This document shows positions 20,287 through 30,614 of a stretch of DNA of 64,000 nt, piece after piece. The stretch comes from Sorghum bicolor (taxonomy: Eukaryota; Streptophyta; Magnoliopsida; Poales; Poaceae). The DNA lies in NCBI RefSeq assembly GCF_000003195.3, contig NC_012878.2, forward strand, positions 41,829,248-41,893,247, in the 5' to 3' direction. The translations under genes were made by a program, and so were the position numbers. A model generated the notes under the pieces. The model worked only from the letters and a program-made list of their open reading frames with translations. It had not been told where the DNA came from and did no database searches. Numbering within the stretch: position 1 is the stretch's first letter; each line of letters opens with the position of its first letter.

Positions 20287-20603
20287 GCTATAGGAATTTA
20301 TACGAGTCTCAGGAATAAGTCATAAAGGGAAAAAAGGGTAATATTTAGGAAAGCTAGAAAATAATTCAAGGATTATTCACATAAAACATTAGACTAGACT
20401 ATAGAGAAATAATTGCATAAAACAGATACTAAGTGAGAAATCATAACAAGGCACCTCTGCTTTGGCAGGTTCACCCTGTTGTTTTTCTATGTTTATATTT
20501 TTATACAGGGTATAACAGGATTGACTTTGGATACATTCAACTCTTCATCATCAGAACCAAAGCAATCTAGACAAGAAGAAGCTAGCTACCAATTGCTGAA
20601 GCT

Positions 20604-21878
20604 ATGGCACAAAAGACCTTGCAAGAATTCTCTGCTCCAAGCCTTGAGAACATTCCAACTGGTCCAATATTTGCAGTAGAAGAAGGAATACCTGAGTTTG
20701 AGCTCAAGTCAAGCCTCATCAATTTGGTGCAAGCTACACAATTCAGTGGAAAGGCACATGAAGATGCTAGTGCACACTTGCAGAATTTCTTAGAGATTGG
20801 AAGCACAATCCACATCAACGGAGTTGACAAAGACGTCATACTGCTTCGCCTTTTTCCATTCTCACTAGAAGGGAAAGCGAGGAAGTGGTTCTACATTCAT
20901 CAAGATAACATCAACAACTGGACGAACTTGTCAGATGCCTTTCTATCAAAGTTTTTCCCTATAGGCAAAACAACTGCCTTAAGAGGAAATATTGTCAGTT
21001 TCCAACAACAGAAGACAGAAGCCATTTCAGAAGCATGGGAGCGTTTTCAGGGATACATTTTAGATTGTCCTCACCATGGAATGGCAACATGGTTACATAT
21101 GCAGACCTTCTACCATGGATTAACCCAGAAGGCTCTTGAGTGCCTAGATGCATCTGCTAAAGGATCATTCTTGGAGCTTACAACTGGAAAAGCAGAAATA
21201 CTTTTGGATAAGATAGCAGAAAACCAAAGTTGGTTCCAAGATAAAGCTCAACAATGTCATCAAACTGAAGAAATACCAGAAGAAGTAAATGCATTATCAA
21301 CTAAGATGGAAAATTTGCTCCATTGGATTGACCAGAGGGCCAAGTTCAAAGAAGATCAAAGGGCCATTGAGACAACATACAAATATCAACCAACTTCAAG
21401 TCAACCCAATAGCAAAGGTATGAATTCAGGTAATACTTTTAAGCAACTTTCATTAAAAGAGATAATTGCTCAACAAACCAAAATTAATGATGAAGTTAAA
21501 CAAAGGCTAGATACAAATGAATCATCTCTCAAAGATATACACAATAAAATGGATTTTCTACTAACTGCCTTTGATGAGCAAAACACTCTTAATAAAAGGG
21601 TAGAGCTTAAATTAATAAAGATAGCTGCTGCACTGCCTGTTGCTACTAACCTTGAGCAGGTAAAGAATATAACTACTAGAGGAGGCAAAGCTACCAGAGA
21701 TCCCCCATACCCAAAAGAGAAACAAAGAACATCAGCACCAGTGCAACCAACAGTGATAGAAGAAGAAAGCCCAGTTGAAGCAGAAGATCTGCTACTACCA
21801 CCAAGAACTGGAGAAATGAGGAAAGATTTTTATGACACCAACTATTTGCCATTTCCCAGAAGAAACAGAGGACTGTAG
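20604..21878 (+). CDS. gag: E2b gag: Athila-type capsid protein without zinc knuckle
   Basis: 424 codons from ATG 20604 (MAQKTLQEFSAPSLENI). The capsid region (about residues 45-200) has SLINLVQATQFSGKAHEDA, LRLFPFSLEGKARKWFY and LSDAFLSKFFPIGK, the retrotransposon gag pattern. Residues about 230-340 are charged and coiled-coil-like. No CX2CX4HX4C knuckle is present between the capsid and the C-terminal helix, where E3 gag has one. The frame ends at TAG 21876 and the same frame continues into protease, so gag and protease were, or may still be, one polyprotein separated by a single amber codon. Confidence 0.85.
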   Translation: MAQKTLQEFSAPSLENIPTGPIFAVEEGIPEFELKSSLINLVQATQFSGKAHEDASAHLQNFLEIGSTIHINGVDKDVILLRLFPFSLEGKARKWFYIHQDNINNWTNLSDAFLSKFFPIGKTTALRGNIVSFQQQKTEAISEAWERFQGYILDCPHHGMATWLHMQTFYHGLTQKALECLDASAKGSFLELTTGKAEILLDKIAENQSWFQDKAQQCHQTEEIPEEVNALSTKMENLLHWIDQRAKFKEDQRAIETTYKYQPTSSQPNSKGMNSGNTFKQLSLKEIIAQQTKINDEVKQRLDTNESSLKDIHNKMDFLLTAFDEQNTLNKRVELKLIKIAAALPVATNLEQVKNITTRGGKATRDPPYPKEKQRTSAPVQPTVIEEESPVEAEDLLLPPRTGEMRKDFYDTNYLPFPRRNRGL

Positions 21879-22559
21879 TCGGATGAGCAGTTTGGTAAGT
21901 TTGTAGAGGTAATTCAGAAATTATATGTCAACATACCTCTACTCGATGCCATACAGGTGCCTACATATGCAAAGTACATCAGAGATATTCTTAACAAGAA
22001 GAGACCACTGCCCACCACTGAGGTTATCAAGCTGACAGAAGAATGTAGTGCGGCCATCCTCAACAAATCACCAAAGAAGAAGGAAGATCCCGGATGTCCC
22101 ACTATTGACTGCTCGATCGGAAACCAACACTTCAACAATGCACTTTGTGATCTCGGAGCAAGTGTTAGTGTGATGCCAGCATCAGTCTACAAAAAGCTTG
22201 ATCATGCAACCTTAGAACCAACATCAATGTGCCTGCAACTAGCGGATCAATCGGTTCGACACCCGTTGGGCATCGCTGAGAACATTCCAGTCAAGATCAG
22301 AGATTTCCTGGTGCCAGTAGACTTCGTAGTACTGGACATGAGTCCTGACTCAAAAGTATCCATCATCCTTGGAAGGCCATTTCTGAGCACTGCCAATGCC
22401 CACATTGATGTCGGAAAAGGAGAAATCAAGTTCAACATAAACGGTCAAGAAGAACACTTCACATTCAAACCCAGACCAGAGAGAGACTCTACAGTGAAGG
22501 AAGTTCATGAAGAACCACTGGAGACACCATCTCCGGAGGAAGGTAACTCAGAAGATTAA
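21879..22559 (+). CDS. PR: E2b protease: retropepsin-like domain
   Basis: In frame with gag after its amber codon: FGKFVEVIQKLYVNIPLLDA, then RPLPTTEVIKLTEECSAAIL, then the retropepsin core ALCDLGASVSVMP (catalytic Asp in D-L-G) and IILGRPFLSTANAHIDVGKG (the second conserved ILGRPFL motif). It ends in an acidic tail at TAA 22557. The role would be cleavage of the gag polyprotein in the particle. Translation would need read-through of TAG 21876 or initiation downstream (ATG at about 22171). It is followed directly by a polypurine-like tract rather than RT. Confidence 0.8.
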   Translation, partial: SDEQFGKFVEVIQKLYVNIPLLDAIQVPTYAKYIRDILNKKRPLPTTEVIKLTEECSAAILNKSPKKKEDPGCPTIDCSIGNQHFNNALCDLGASVSVMPASVYKKLDHATLEPTSMCLQLADQSVRHPLGIAENIPVKIRDFLVPVDFVVLDMSPDSKVSIILGRPFLSTANAHIDVGKGEIKFNINGQEEHFTFKPRPERDSTVKEVHEEPLETPSPEEGNSED

Positions 22560-23465
22560 AAGATTTGGAGGTCCAGCTTGGGGGACCTAAAAATCCCGAA
22601 CCCTCACCGGGAGGTAAATCGGTATTTATCTGCATTATTAATTTTCTCATATTTAAATTCTTGCATAATTAATTCTTGCATTAGTCATATATATTCATAG
22701 CATAATTATAATAATCAAAAAGCCCCATATAAATAATATTCGTGGTGTGTAACAACCCATATTTATTAATTATTGTGGAGGCACAAAAATATTTTCCATA
22801 ATCATTTTAATTAAGTTTCAATTCTCATAGATTTTCCTGCATTATATTTAATTATAGTAACCTTCTAGAAGCATGACCCACACTCTTTGGGTCCCACATG
22901 TCATACACTTCACCTCACATACATCCCATCACATAATTTCATCCACCAACATATCTCCACTAACAACATCTTTTCACCATCCAACCACCACCAACACAAT
23001 ATTATTCTGCGTGAGATCAAAGCAAGGAAGCAAGTGGAGGAGGCACACCCAGGATGGACACCAGGAGTGGGCGCCCGCCCACCTACCAAGGGCGCCCGCC
23101 CTGTCCCCTGCTCAGCCTATAAATAGCCACCTTCTACCTCCATCCTCTCCACACAAGCACTCCAGAAAACCATACAAGTTTCAGTTTCTCGAGAAGAAGC
23201 TCTTGTAGTGAAGAGAAGAGAGTAGAGAGAAAGAGGAGAGTGGAAGAGAAGATTGGAGATCTTTTGAGAGAGTATTTATCACCTAGTAAGCAGTGATTCC
23301 ACTGTCCAAGCGGAAGTAAAAGTTGTTTAGGGGGAGGCTTTACCAAAATAGAAATTTGTCTTGAACGATTAACCCCTGGACTACTGACATTCCGGACAGC
23401 TGACCACTAACATTTTCTCTCACATTTTCCACTAGTTGTGTTTTTTGCCAACTTTTGTTTGCAGG
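22560..23465 (+). promoter_or_regulatory. E2b: internal promoter and 5' UTR of ORF2
   Basis: After the protease stop comes agcttgggggac (22572-22583) and AT-rich sequence. At 23067-23104 two GGGCGCCCGCCC units, the same type seen in the LTR promoters, stand before TATAAATA (23118-23125). A leader follows that probably contains an intron: a donor-like site near 23286 and an acceptor tttgcag at 23464, two bases before the ORF2 ATG. O2 conserves the paired palindrome, TATA and acceptor. No protein frame is supported. Confidence 0.55.
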
Positions 23466-25022
23466 ATGTTTAAGAAGGTGAAGAATGCAGGGAAGGCTCT
23501 CAAGAGCATTGGTACAAGGAGTTCAGCCCGACACTCCTCACAGCCATCAGAGATGAGCGTCGACCCGACACCCACACAAGCTCCATCATCTTCATCAGGT
23601 CAGCAAGTTAAGGTCCTTCTCAAGATAGGAGACCTTGGACTGAAGACCCGAAGAGAGAAAGAAGTATATCAGCAACTGAAGAACAAAGATTTCATTCACA
23701 CCCCTACTATCGATCCAATCCTACTACAAGAAACAGGTATAGACACTGAATTTGACTTAATTTTTCAGATGATGGGTTGGGCAAATTTTTGGAATATAAC
23801 TGAGCTGGGTTCTCGTCTTCTCACCCTCGAATTTCTTTGCACTTTACAATACTATGAGGGGGGAATTGGTTTTCGGATGTTCAAACAAGAAATTATGTTG
23901 TCTTGGAGAGAGCTAAGTGACCATCTTGGTTTCTATTCAAGATGCATCCTGAACATTGACTCCGATTTACCCAACTTTGAGAGACACCAGTTTTGGAGAG
24001 AAAAATCTAGAGATAATTTTTATAGTCAAGCCCGAACCAGTGACATGGAACACCCCACTCTTAGGATGTTCCACAAATGGCTTGAGTACAATCTTTTCTA
24101 TCGCGATGACATTAGGAAAGTAAGAGTAGGAGATTTACAACTTTTATATGCTGCTATTAGTAAAGTACCTACTTCACCTGTTACACTATTAGTTTCACAT
24201 TGGCTTAGTATACCTAGTCTTCAGGGACCAGTAGGATGTACTTCACTTATCACTCGTCTAGCCTCTAATCTTCACTTACTAGAAAATTCATCGTTGGACT
24301 TCATAGAAGAATTAAGAATTTATCATGGCTATGACACATTTAGACAAGCTCGGATGTTAAAGAAAGAGGGGAATATAATGTATATGCTATATGATGATAA
24401 AGGCAAGATTCGGTTACCTAACCCGAACCTTGGCCTCTACGTTGTTCAAAACTTTTTGATTGAGATTGCAGCAACACCAGTGAACCAAAGAACTCCACAG
24501 CGAGTGGCATCTGAAAGGATAACCACACACCGAGAACGCACTTGGTATGGAGCTGACCCTGGACCAGAACAAGCAGCGCACGTGCATTATTGCGATTACA
24601 ATCCTCGAGTCCTTCGAGACCCATGGGCTCGTCATGCGCAACCACAAGAGCCAACAGAGGAGACATGGCCGGAGAGCCAAGATCACCAGTGGACAAACCT
24701 GCCTTTTCATACGGGCAGGTACTCCACTGATCCATATGGAGCTTCAGGATCCAGACCTCCGCCCCAATTTGATGCAGGACGATACTCCGACACCTCCTAC
24801 GCTTTCACGAATGACTACTATCAAGAGGCCGGTGCTTTCTTCACTCGTACCGACAACACCCTCCTCGACATCCAGAACACGCAAGCAGAACATGGAAGAC
24901 TCCTGGAAGAGCAACAAAAATGGAACCAGGACCATGCCGCTGCAGTAGAAGAGTTAAGACAAGATACAACAACAATGAACGACAACATCACAACCATGAT
25001 ACGGTTCTGGAACATCGGGTAA
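23466..25022 (+). CDS. E2b ORF2: Athila-associated protein of unknown function
   Basis: 518 residues from ATG 23466; this start is chosen because O2 has the same ATG after the same splice acceptor. The N-terminus is basic (MFKKVKNAGKALKSIGTR). Residues about 80-310 form a globular domain with GWANFWNITELGSRLLTLEF, MLSWRELSDHLGF and GDLQLLYAAISKVP. It resembles the ATHILA ORF-1 / putative plant transposon protein families; this is pattern recognition, not a search. The C-terminal third is Tyr/Gly/Pro-rich and ends in a predicted coiled coil (AEHGRLLEEQQKWNQDH). There is no enzymatic motif, signal peptide or membrane segment. The O2 copy keeps most residues despite its own stops. It may be structural, regulatory or env-like in position only. 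Confidence 0.7.
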   Translation: MFKKVKNAGKALKSIGTRSSARHSSQPSEMSVDPTPTQAPSSSSGQQVKVLLKIGDLGLKTRREKEVYQQLKNKDFIHTPTIDPILLQETGIDTEFDLIFQMMGWANFWNITELGSRLLTLEFLCTLQYYEGGIGFRMFKQEIMLSWRELSDHLGFYSRCILNIDSDLPNFERHQFWREKSRDNFYSQARTSDMEHPTLRMFHKWLEYNLFYRDDIRKVRVGDLQLLYAAISKVPTSPVTLLVSHWLSIPSLQGPVGCTSLITRLASNLHLLENSSLDFIEELRIYHGYDTFRQARMLKKEGNIMYMLYDDKGKIRLPNPNLGLYVVQNFLIEIAATPVNQRTPQRVASERITTHRERTWYGADPGPEQAAHVHYCDYNPRVLRDPWARHAQPQEPTEETWPESQDHQWTNLPFHTGRYSTDPYGASGSRPPPQFDAGRYSDTSYAFTNDYYQEAGAFFTRTDNTLLDIQNTQAEHGRLLEEQQKWNQDHAAAVEELRQDTTTMNDNITTMIRFWNIG

Positions 25023-26562
25023 GACCGACGGTAACATCCAGCTTGGGGGAGTTCCTCCCTAAATTTATCAAGTAAGTTTTTATTTGCTCTTCTTATTTAT
25101 TCTATTATGTTTTAGTATTTAATTTATCTTAAAAGGAAAAACTTAGAAAACCAAATAAATATTTTCTTGCTTTAATTTATTGCATTCTATAAATATGAAA
25201 ACAAAATAAAAAGAGTGTGTAGATAAGTGTGCTTTATTTTTCTGCTAAGTTTAATCTCTAGAAAAAATAAAAAACCCAAAAAGATACATGATGGAAATGA
25301 TGAACAGTTGCTCTGTTTGCTTACCTACAAGTACCTAGCTTTTATATTAGAGTTCTTCCAGGAATTACTAAAACTAAAATTACTATCTTTGGGAAGCATA
25401 AAACTAAAGTCTAGGTAAGAGAAAGGCATGATATAAAGTTGAGCTGCTGTTTATCTTGTTCATACTACACTAAGTTCTGGAGATTTATTTTGAAAACTTA
25501 CAAATCACATGATGAGTTCCTAGCACACCAAACTACCTACCACAGCCATACTTGCTATAACATCTTTTACTATATTTACATTGAGTTTGATCGAGCTGTG
25601 TTGACCCTTAGGAGCTTTTCATGTGGTTAAATTAAGATATTCACTTGCACACATCTACCACAGCATTCATCATTAATCATTGAAATTGCTAAAAAAAATA
25701 TATTCACTCACTGTCCCAAGTATTGTTATTCTCTCTCTAAAAAGATTCAATGCAGAAGAGGCATGGGTTATGCAAAAATATACGAGGAAATAAAAAGGGG
25801 CAAGCGCCCGGAACCTCGGAAAAGAAAGAAAAAGAGTGAGACGAGAGGTAAAAATGGACAAGTGTCCGAAGTAGAATTAGGGGTACAAAGATGCCCACTT
25901 GAGTGGAAAAAATGGACAAGTGTCCGACAGTAGAATTAGGGGTATCTACTACCCACCTGCAAAAAAAAGAGAAAAAGAGATAGCCCATGTTCTCCCAAAG
26001 CAAAGATCAAAGAGGAGAGATAGCAATATGAGGAGCAATGAGAACCAAGTTTTATTATTACTTATACATTTTTATCATCATATCATTTATTCCATCACAC
26101 ATGCACATCTTGATTTAATTATATGCTGAGTTCCTTTGGATCCATGGCTTGATTAGACAACATATGTATGAGCTGTTTTTCACTCCTATGAGCTCCACTT
26201 AAATATTCCATTAGCTATAGGTAAGTGATATTATGGTAAGGATCCACAAATACCACATATAGAGAGACTTGAGAGAATCATTGCTGGGAACTCTGAGTTT
26301 TATTTTTGAAAACTTATGAAAAACTCTGGAACAAAGGTGAAGTATAAATAGGAGGGATAGTGCATGGCTTAACTATTTTGTCTTTTGATTACTTAAGACT
26401 TAAGTGCAGGTACTAAACTTCATAACACTTCACTTTAATCTGGAAGAATTTTTATGTAAAAGCATGTGTGCTTGTCAGGAAAGTAAACATCGAAGCAACT
26501 TCTGATTCGTCTAAGTTTAGCTAATTGCTCAGGGACGAGCAAAGGGTAAGTTTGGGGGAGTT
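25023..26562 (+). other. E2b: 3' UTR and polypurine tract
   Basis: Begins with agcttgggggag (25041-25052), 18 bases after the ORF2 stop, and ends with tttgggggag (26551-26560) directly before the 3' LTR. AT-rich; contains the hairpin module at 25797-25952. Small open frames are not supported. Confidence 0.7.
25797..25952 (+). other. E2b: copy of a conserved multi-hairpin module
   Basis: Short perfect stems follow each other: GGGC-AAGC-GCCC (25798-25809), GGAC-AAGT-GTCC (25856-25867), GGGTA/TGCCC type near 25880, a second GGAC-AAGT-GTCC (25914-25925) and GGGTA-TCTAC-TACCC near 25938. Equivalent modules are at 14285-14385 (-), 36426-36525 (+) and 60066-60230 (-), each upstream of a 3' LTR. Confidence 0.65.
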
Positions 26563-28077
26563 TGTTAACGGTCCTTAACTACTAAAATTAATAATTAAAT
26601 AAACATGAAAAAGGATCAATATGAAACAAACATCTAGAATTAGGGTTTTATCTGACAGAATTCCACGAGCTTTGGTGTTTATCTATTTCTGCAGGGGTTT
26701 ATCAGAAAATATGGAGAGAAGGCCCACATGTCATGTTTACAATGAGATAATTACGTGTCGCGTAATTTTCCTCAGTCTAGAAGGGTCCAGAAGCCACGGG
26801 AACGAACGGGAAGCGATTCGGGCTCGGGGGCAGGGCGCCTGCCCACCCCCCTTGGGCGCCCGCCAAGGGTAGAAGTCCAATCAGGACTCTGCTTCGGGAC
26901 AACGCTCCACCGACCTAAAGGATCAATCTAAACCATACAATCTATGTCGGTTTGATCCAATGGCTCACGTTCACTTGAGGGGACTATAAAACCAGACCCC
27001 CTGGCCCCTGGAGGAAGAGAGGAGAAATCATTATTCAGAGGTAGCCATCAAAGTTAGGGTTTAGAGCTTCTCTCCCATAGAGAATTAGAATTAGCTACTC
27101 CCTAATCCTTCAAGTTTAGAGGTTTGATTAGATAGCAATTAGAGAAGTAGAGCACTACGCTCTGGATTCGGATCTTCGGTAATAAAGATTGGTATTATTC
27201 ATATCTTTCTCTAATTCTTTGTTCTAATTGCATTATGTCTCTAATTATTATGTTCTTAGTTTGTTCTAGTTCTATATTTGATATAGTTCTAATTGATAAT
27301 GAGTTTATGTATAAGTTTGCAAAGCGCTTAGCTCTTGACGCGAGGGAGTTAGGTGATAGATCACATGTGAGCGTGGTGCTTAGATGTTATTTATCTGCAA
27401 ATGTATCCTATTGGCCGGGTCGTGTGGTAGTTCGCGATAGTGACTGCTTCGTTGATTCTTATATAGTCCACCCTCCGTTGATAGGACAGGCAGAACCGGT
27501 ATTGTGGAGTAAGTCATGCGATGTTCTGATTTACTTTATCAATGTTCCTTATACATGAATGAAGAGTCTTTTATGCTATATATGATCTTGTAGATAACTA
27601 GAGTATATTATGACATAGTAGTTAGTAGATAACTTAGAATCCATTCTCTAGCTAATCCGACATCACCTACATATATGAGGAGTAGTTTATTTTCTAATCG
27701 CTGTGTTATCTACCCATGAACTTATAATTCATTATCATTATCTTTATGGTTTACCCCCTGCTAAAATAAGTGACTGTGTGACGAGTTTCTCATTAGTAAT
27801 CATGTTCTTGCAAGTTTATCTCTAGTCTATGCCTTGATAGATTTTGCCCCCTTGATTTAATTTCATTTTCTTTAGATCCCTTGAGCAAAATTATAAATAA
27901 CGATACCTGGAATACTTATCCTGGTGAAATGCTACAATGAGGTGTTTTATCTGTGCGCTTGCGGATAGAATATATTATTTTCTAGAGAGCCTTTACATTT
28001 ACAAATACCTTTGTACACTCTGGCGCCATGCTAGGGATGACAACCTAGTATCTAAGTGGTGTTAGCTAGTGTCAGCA
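26563..28077 (+). repeat. E2b: 3' LTR
   Basis: Starts TGTTAACGG (one change from the 5' copy) and ends GTCAGCA. TATA at 26985-26991. Two GGGCGCCC-type units near 26833-26868. Confidence 0.92.
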
Positions 28078-28098
28078 GTAGTCAACTCAGGAACCGTT

Positions 28099-28116
28099 TC
28101 CCCGGCAACGGCGCCA
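28099..28116 (-). other. E2a: primer binding site
   Basis: On the minus strand TGGCGCCGTTGCCGGGGA lies eight bases inside the right LTR, complementary to the 3' end of plant tRNA-Asp. Confidence 0.9.
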
Positions 28117-28124
28117 AAAATGCT

Positions 28125-29465
28125 TGTTGACACTTGCTAACACCACTTGAATACTAGGTTGTCATCCCCAGCATGGCACTAGAGTGTACTATGGAATTTA
28201 TACGCACACAGATAATTCGCAAGCGCACAGATACCGTTATAGCTTTTACCCTGTTAAAGGTTTTATCGTATCCACAGGGAAACGGGAGAACCAACTACGC
28301 TCTAACTTAACCAAGATAGATAGATAGGTGTGAATAGGAAAGATGGTAGAATTGAATAAGAACAATATTAAAGGTAAGATAACAATGGGTGATAATATGG
28401 GAATAGAGAGTAGAGCAATTCTAGTATATGGGCGATGGTAGCAGAATAGAGAGGATAACTATGGTTTCTCTACTTCAAAGAGGTATGTCTATGTCTGGGA
28501 CGAACCACGTGATAAGAATACACCACAAAAGGATGCTTATCCATAGGCCGATAAACCCTACCCGTCCTGCTAACGAGAGGTGGACTACAGGGGACCAACG
28601 TAACTGTCACCTACGCGGCCTACCACACGATCCAGCTAGACAGGGGATATCTACAAGTAATCTAGGTCTAAGCACCACGCTTACACCTATACTACAACTC
28701 TAACCTATAGGGTCCTATAGATTAGAAGTACCCAAAAGAGTTGTGAACCAGAACATACATGATTAGTAATTGCATAATGAATTAGAAGTAGATTACCAGA
28801 GTCATCCCATGAGCAAGCTTGATTAGAGCTTGATCATGACTTAGTACAACCAGAGGAAGAACCGACAGGCCGGCCTCTCCTCTAATCCTCCTTCGCTCTC
28901 CATCTCGCTACTATCTAGATCTACTCTAGTTTAGAGAAGAGAGAAGAGCTCTCATCTCTAAACCCTAGCTTTTGCTCTGTCTATGAATAATGAATAATGA
29001 TCAAGTTGTGCCTCCTCTAGGGGCCAGGGGGTCTGGTTATATAGTCCCCTCAAGTGAATCTGGGCCGTCAGATCAAACCGACATTGATTGAACGGTTATT
29101 CTTGATCCTTTAGGTCGGTGGAGCGTAATCCGTGAAGTTGAATGTGATTGGCCGAAATAGGTGGGTGGGCGCCCTAAGGACTTGGGTGGGCGCCCTCTCC
29201 CTGAGCCCTCTCGGGTTCCGCTTTGTTCCCGTGGCTTCTGGAGTCTTCTAGATGTAAGATAATTGCGCGGCACGTTGATATCTCTATGTAATCGCGATTT
29301 GTGGGTCTTTCTTAATTATTTCCTGATAACCCCTTGCAGAAATAGACAAACACTAAAACTCGTGGAATTCTGTCAGATAAAACCCTAAGTTTAGATGTTG
29401 GTTGTATTTGGATCCTTTTATTTGTTTATTTGCTGATTATATTTGGTACTTAAGGACCATCAACA
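28125..29465 (-). repeat. E2a: 5' LTR (right)
   Basis: Pairs with 12217-13556. It is followed by the gtggg TSD and then by the continuation of H gag. Confidence 0.92.
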
Positions 29466-29560
29466 GTGGGGCTTGCAGGAATGAGGATAGAGCACCATCA
29501 CCACCACCACCACCACCCGTTCTTCACGTAGTTTTGGGGAGTCAACGGAACATGGAATAG

Positions 29561-30614
29561 ATGCAGCAGAATATGGAAGGTGCCCTACACAACATCGCTA
29601 ACAACACCCACCGTGGGGCTAACCCGGGCGACCAAGAAGTGAATCGGTACAGTTCCTTCAAGGACTTTGTGGACACCAAACCACCAGTCTTTAAGGAGGC
29701 CGCAGAACCGCTTGAAGCTGACGAGTGGATTAACAACATGGAACAGAAATTCCATCTCCTCTGGATGACTGAAGAGCTAAAAGTAGAGTACGTGGCGCAT
29801 CAACTGGAGGGGCCCGATCGGATTTGGTGGTTCCACCATCGTACCACCTACCCCGAGGGGACCCCAATCACCTGGAACCGCTTCACCACCGCTTTTCGGG
29901 GAAATTATATTCCTTCGGGTTTGGTGGAGATGAAGATTGGAGAGTTCATGAAGCTGTCTCAGGGGACCAAGACTGTGAAAAAATACTTGCTTGCTTTCAA
30001 CAACCTTGCTTGTTATGCTCCTGAGTTTGTGAACATTGATGCTAAGAAGATTGCTAGTTTCTAGAGGGGCTTGAGCCCGAAGATGCTAAAGACTATGGGT
30101 ACAGGAATCCGAGCTACTTTCAATGCCTACATCAGCGATTGTCTGACCCAAGAGAACAATAACAACAACTATAGTGCATCCAAGTCACGCAAAAGAGCTT
30201 TTGAAGCCAGTTTGTCTCAGTCCAGGGCACCAGTGTTAGGGCATCAGCAGTATCATCCTCCTACCCCGGGTGCAAGGTTCTGACCTCCGCAAAGAAGAAA
30301 CACAGGACATCTAACTTAGCAGAAGCCGTACAAGGTAGCAGTGGCTCCAGCAAAGCCAAGGACCAATCAAGCTACAACACCTGCTGCCAACACCGCAACC
30401 AAGGGTCCCTACTACAACTGCCATAAGATGGGGCACTTTGCCAAGAAATGTCCCTACCCCAACAAGCAGCAGATGACCTACCTAGCCCGTGTGCACCACA
30501 CCTCAATCGAGGAGATTCCGGAAGGACAACCGATAACAGCTGGTATGTTCTCTGTCAACCAACATCTTGCAGTTGTTTTGTTCAATTCTGGATCATCGCA
30601 TTCATTTATGAGTC
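29561..30614 (+). pseudogene. gag: H: gag and start of protease (chromodomain element), interrupted
   Basis: Resumes after E2a. The capsid core reads SFKDFVDTKPPVFKEAAEPL, WINNMEQKFHLLWMTEEL, WNRFTTAFRGNYIPSGL and MKLSQGTKTVKKYLLAFNNL, the Tekay/Del-type gag pattern. Stops at 30062 (TAG) and 30281 (TGA, probably from CGA) break it. The zinc knuckle at about 30415-30460 reads YNCHKMGHFAKKC preceded by Tyr, so the first Cys of CX2CX4HX4C is lost. The protease begins with AVVLFNSGSSHSFMS (N-S-G in place of D-S-G, so the catalytic Asp is also changed) and is cut by E3 at 30614. Confidence 0.85.

Larger units (their letters stand above)
18701..28077 (+). mobile_element. E2b: pol-less Athila-like element with gag, protease and ORF2
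   Basis: LTRs 18701-20194 and 26563-28077, TSD gtagt (18696-18700 and 28078-28082), tRNA-Asp-type primer site after the 5' LTR and a polypurine tract before the 3' LTR. Order: gag, protease, internal promoter, ORF2, long 3' UTR. There is no RT, RNase H or integrase and no remnant of them. LTRs differ at roughly 24 positions by eye (about 1.6%) plus a 21-bp difference in the GC-rich promoter repeat. It lies inside E2a. Confidence 0.92.
12217..29465 (-). mobile_element. E2a: Athila-like element without pol, carrying E2b
   Basis: Paired LTRs (12217-13556 and 28125-29465), TSD gtggg at 12212-12216 and 29466-29470, and a minus-strand tRNA-Asp-type primer site define it. Without E2b (18701-28077 plus one gtagt) its internal part is about 5.2 kb and contains only a decayed gag and a long 3' non-coding region. 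LTRs differ at about 35 of 1340 positions by eye (about 2.6%), more than those of E2b inside it, which agrees with the nesting order. Confidence 0.9.
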
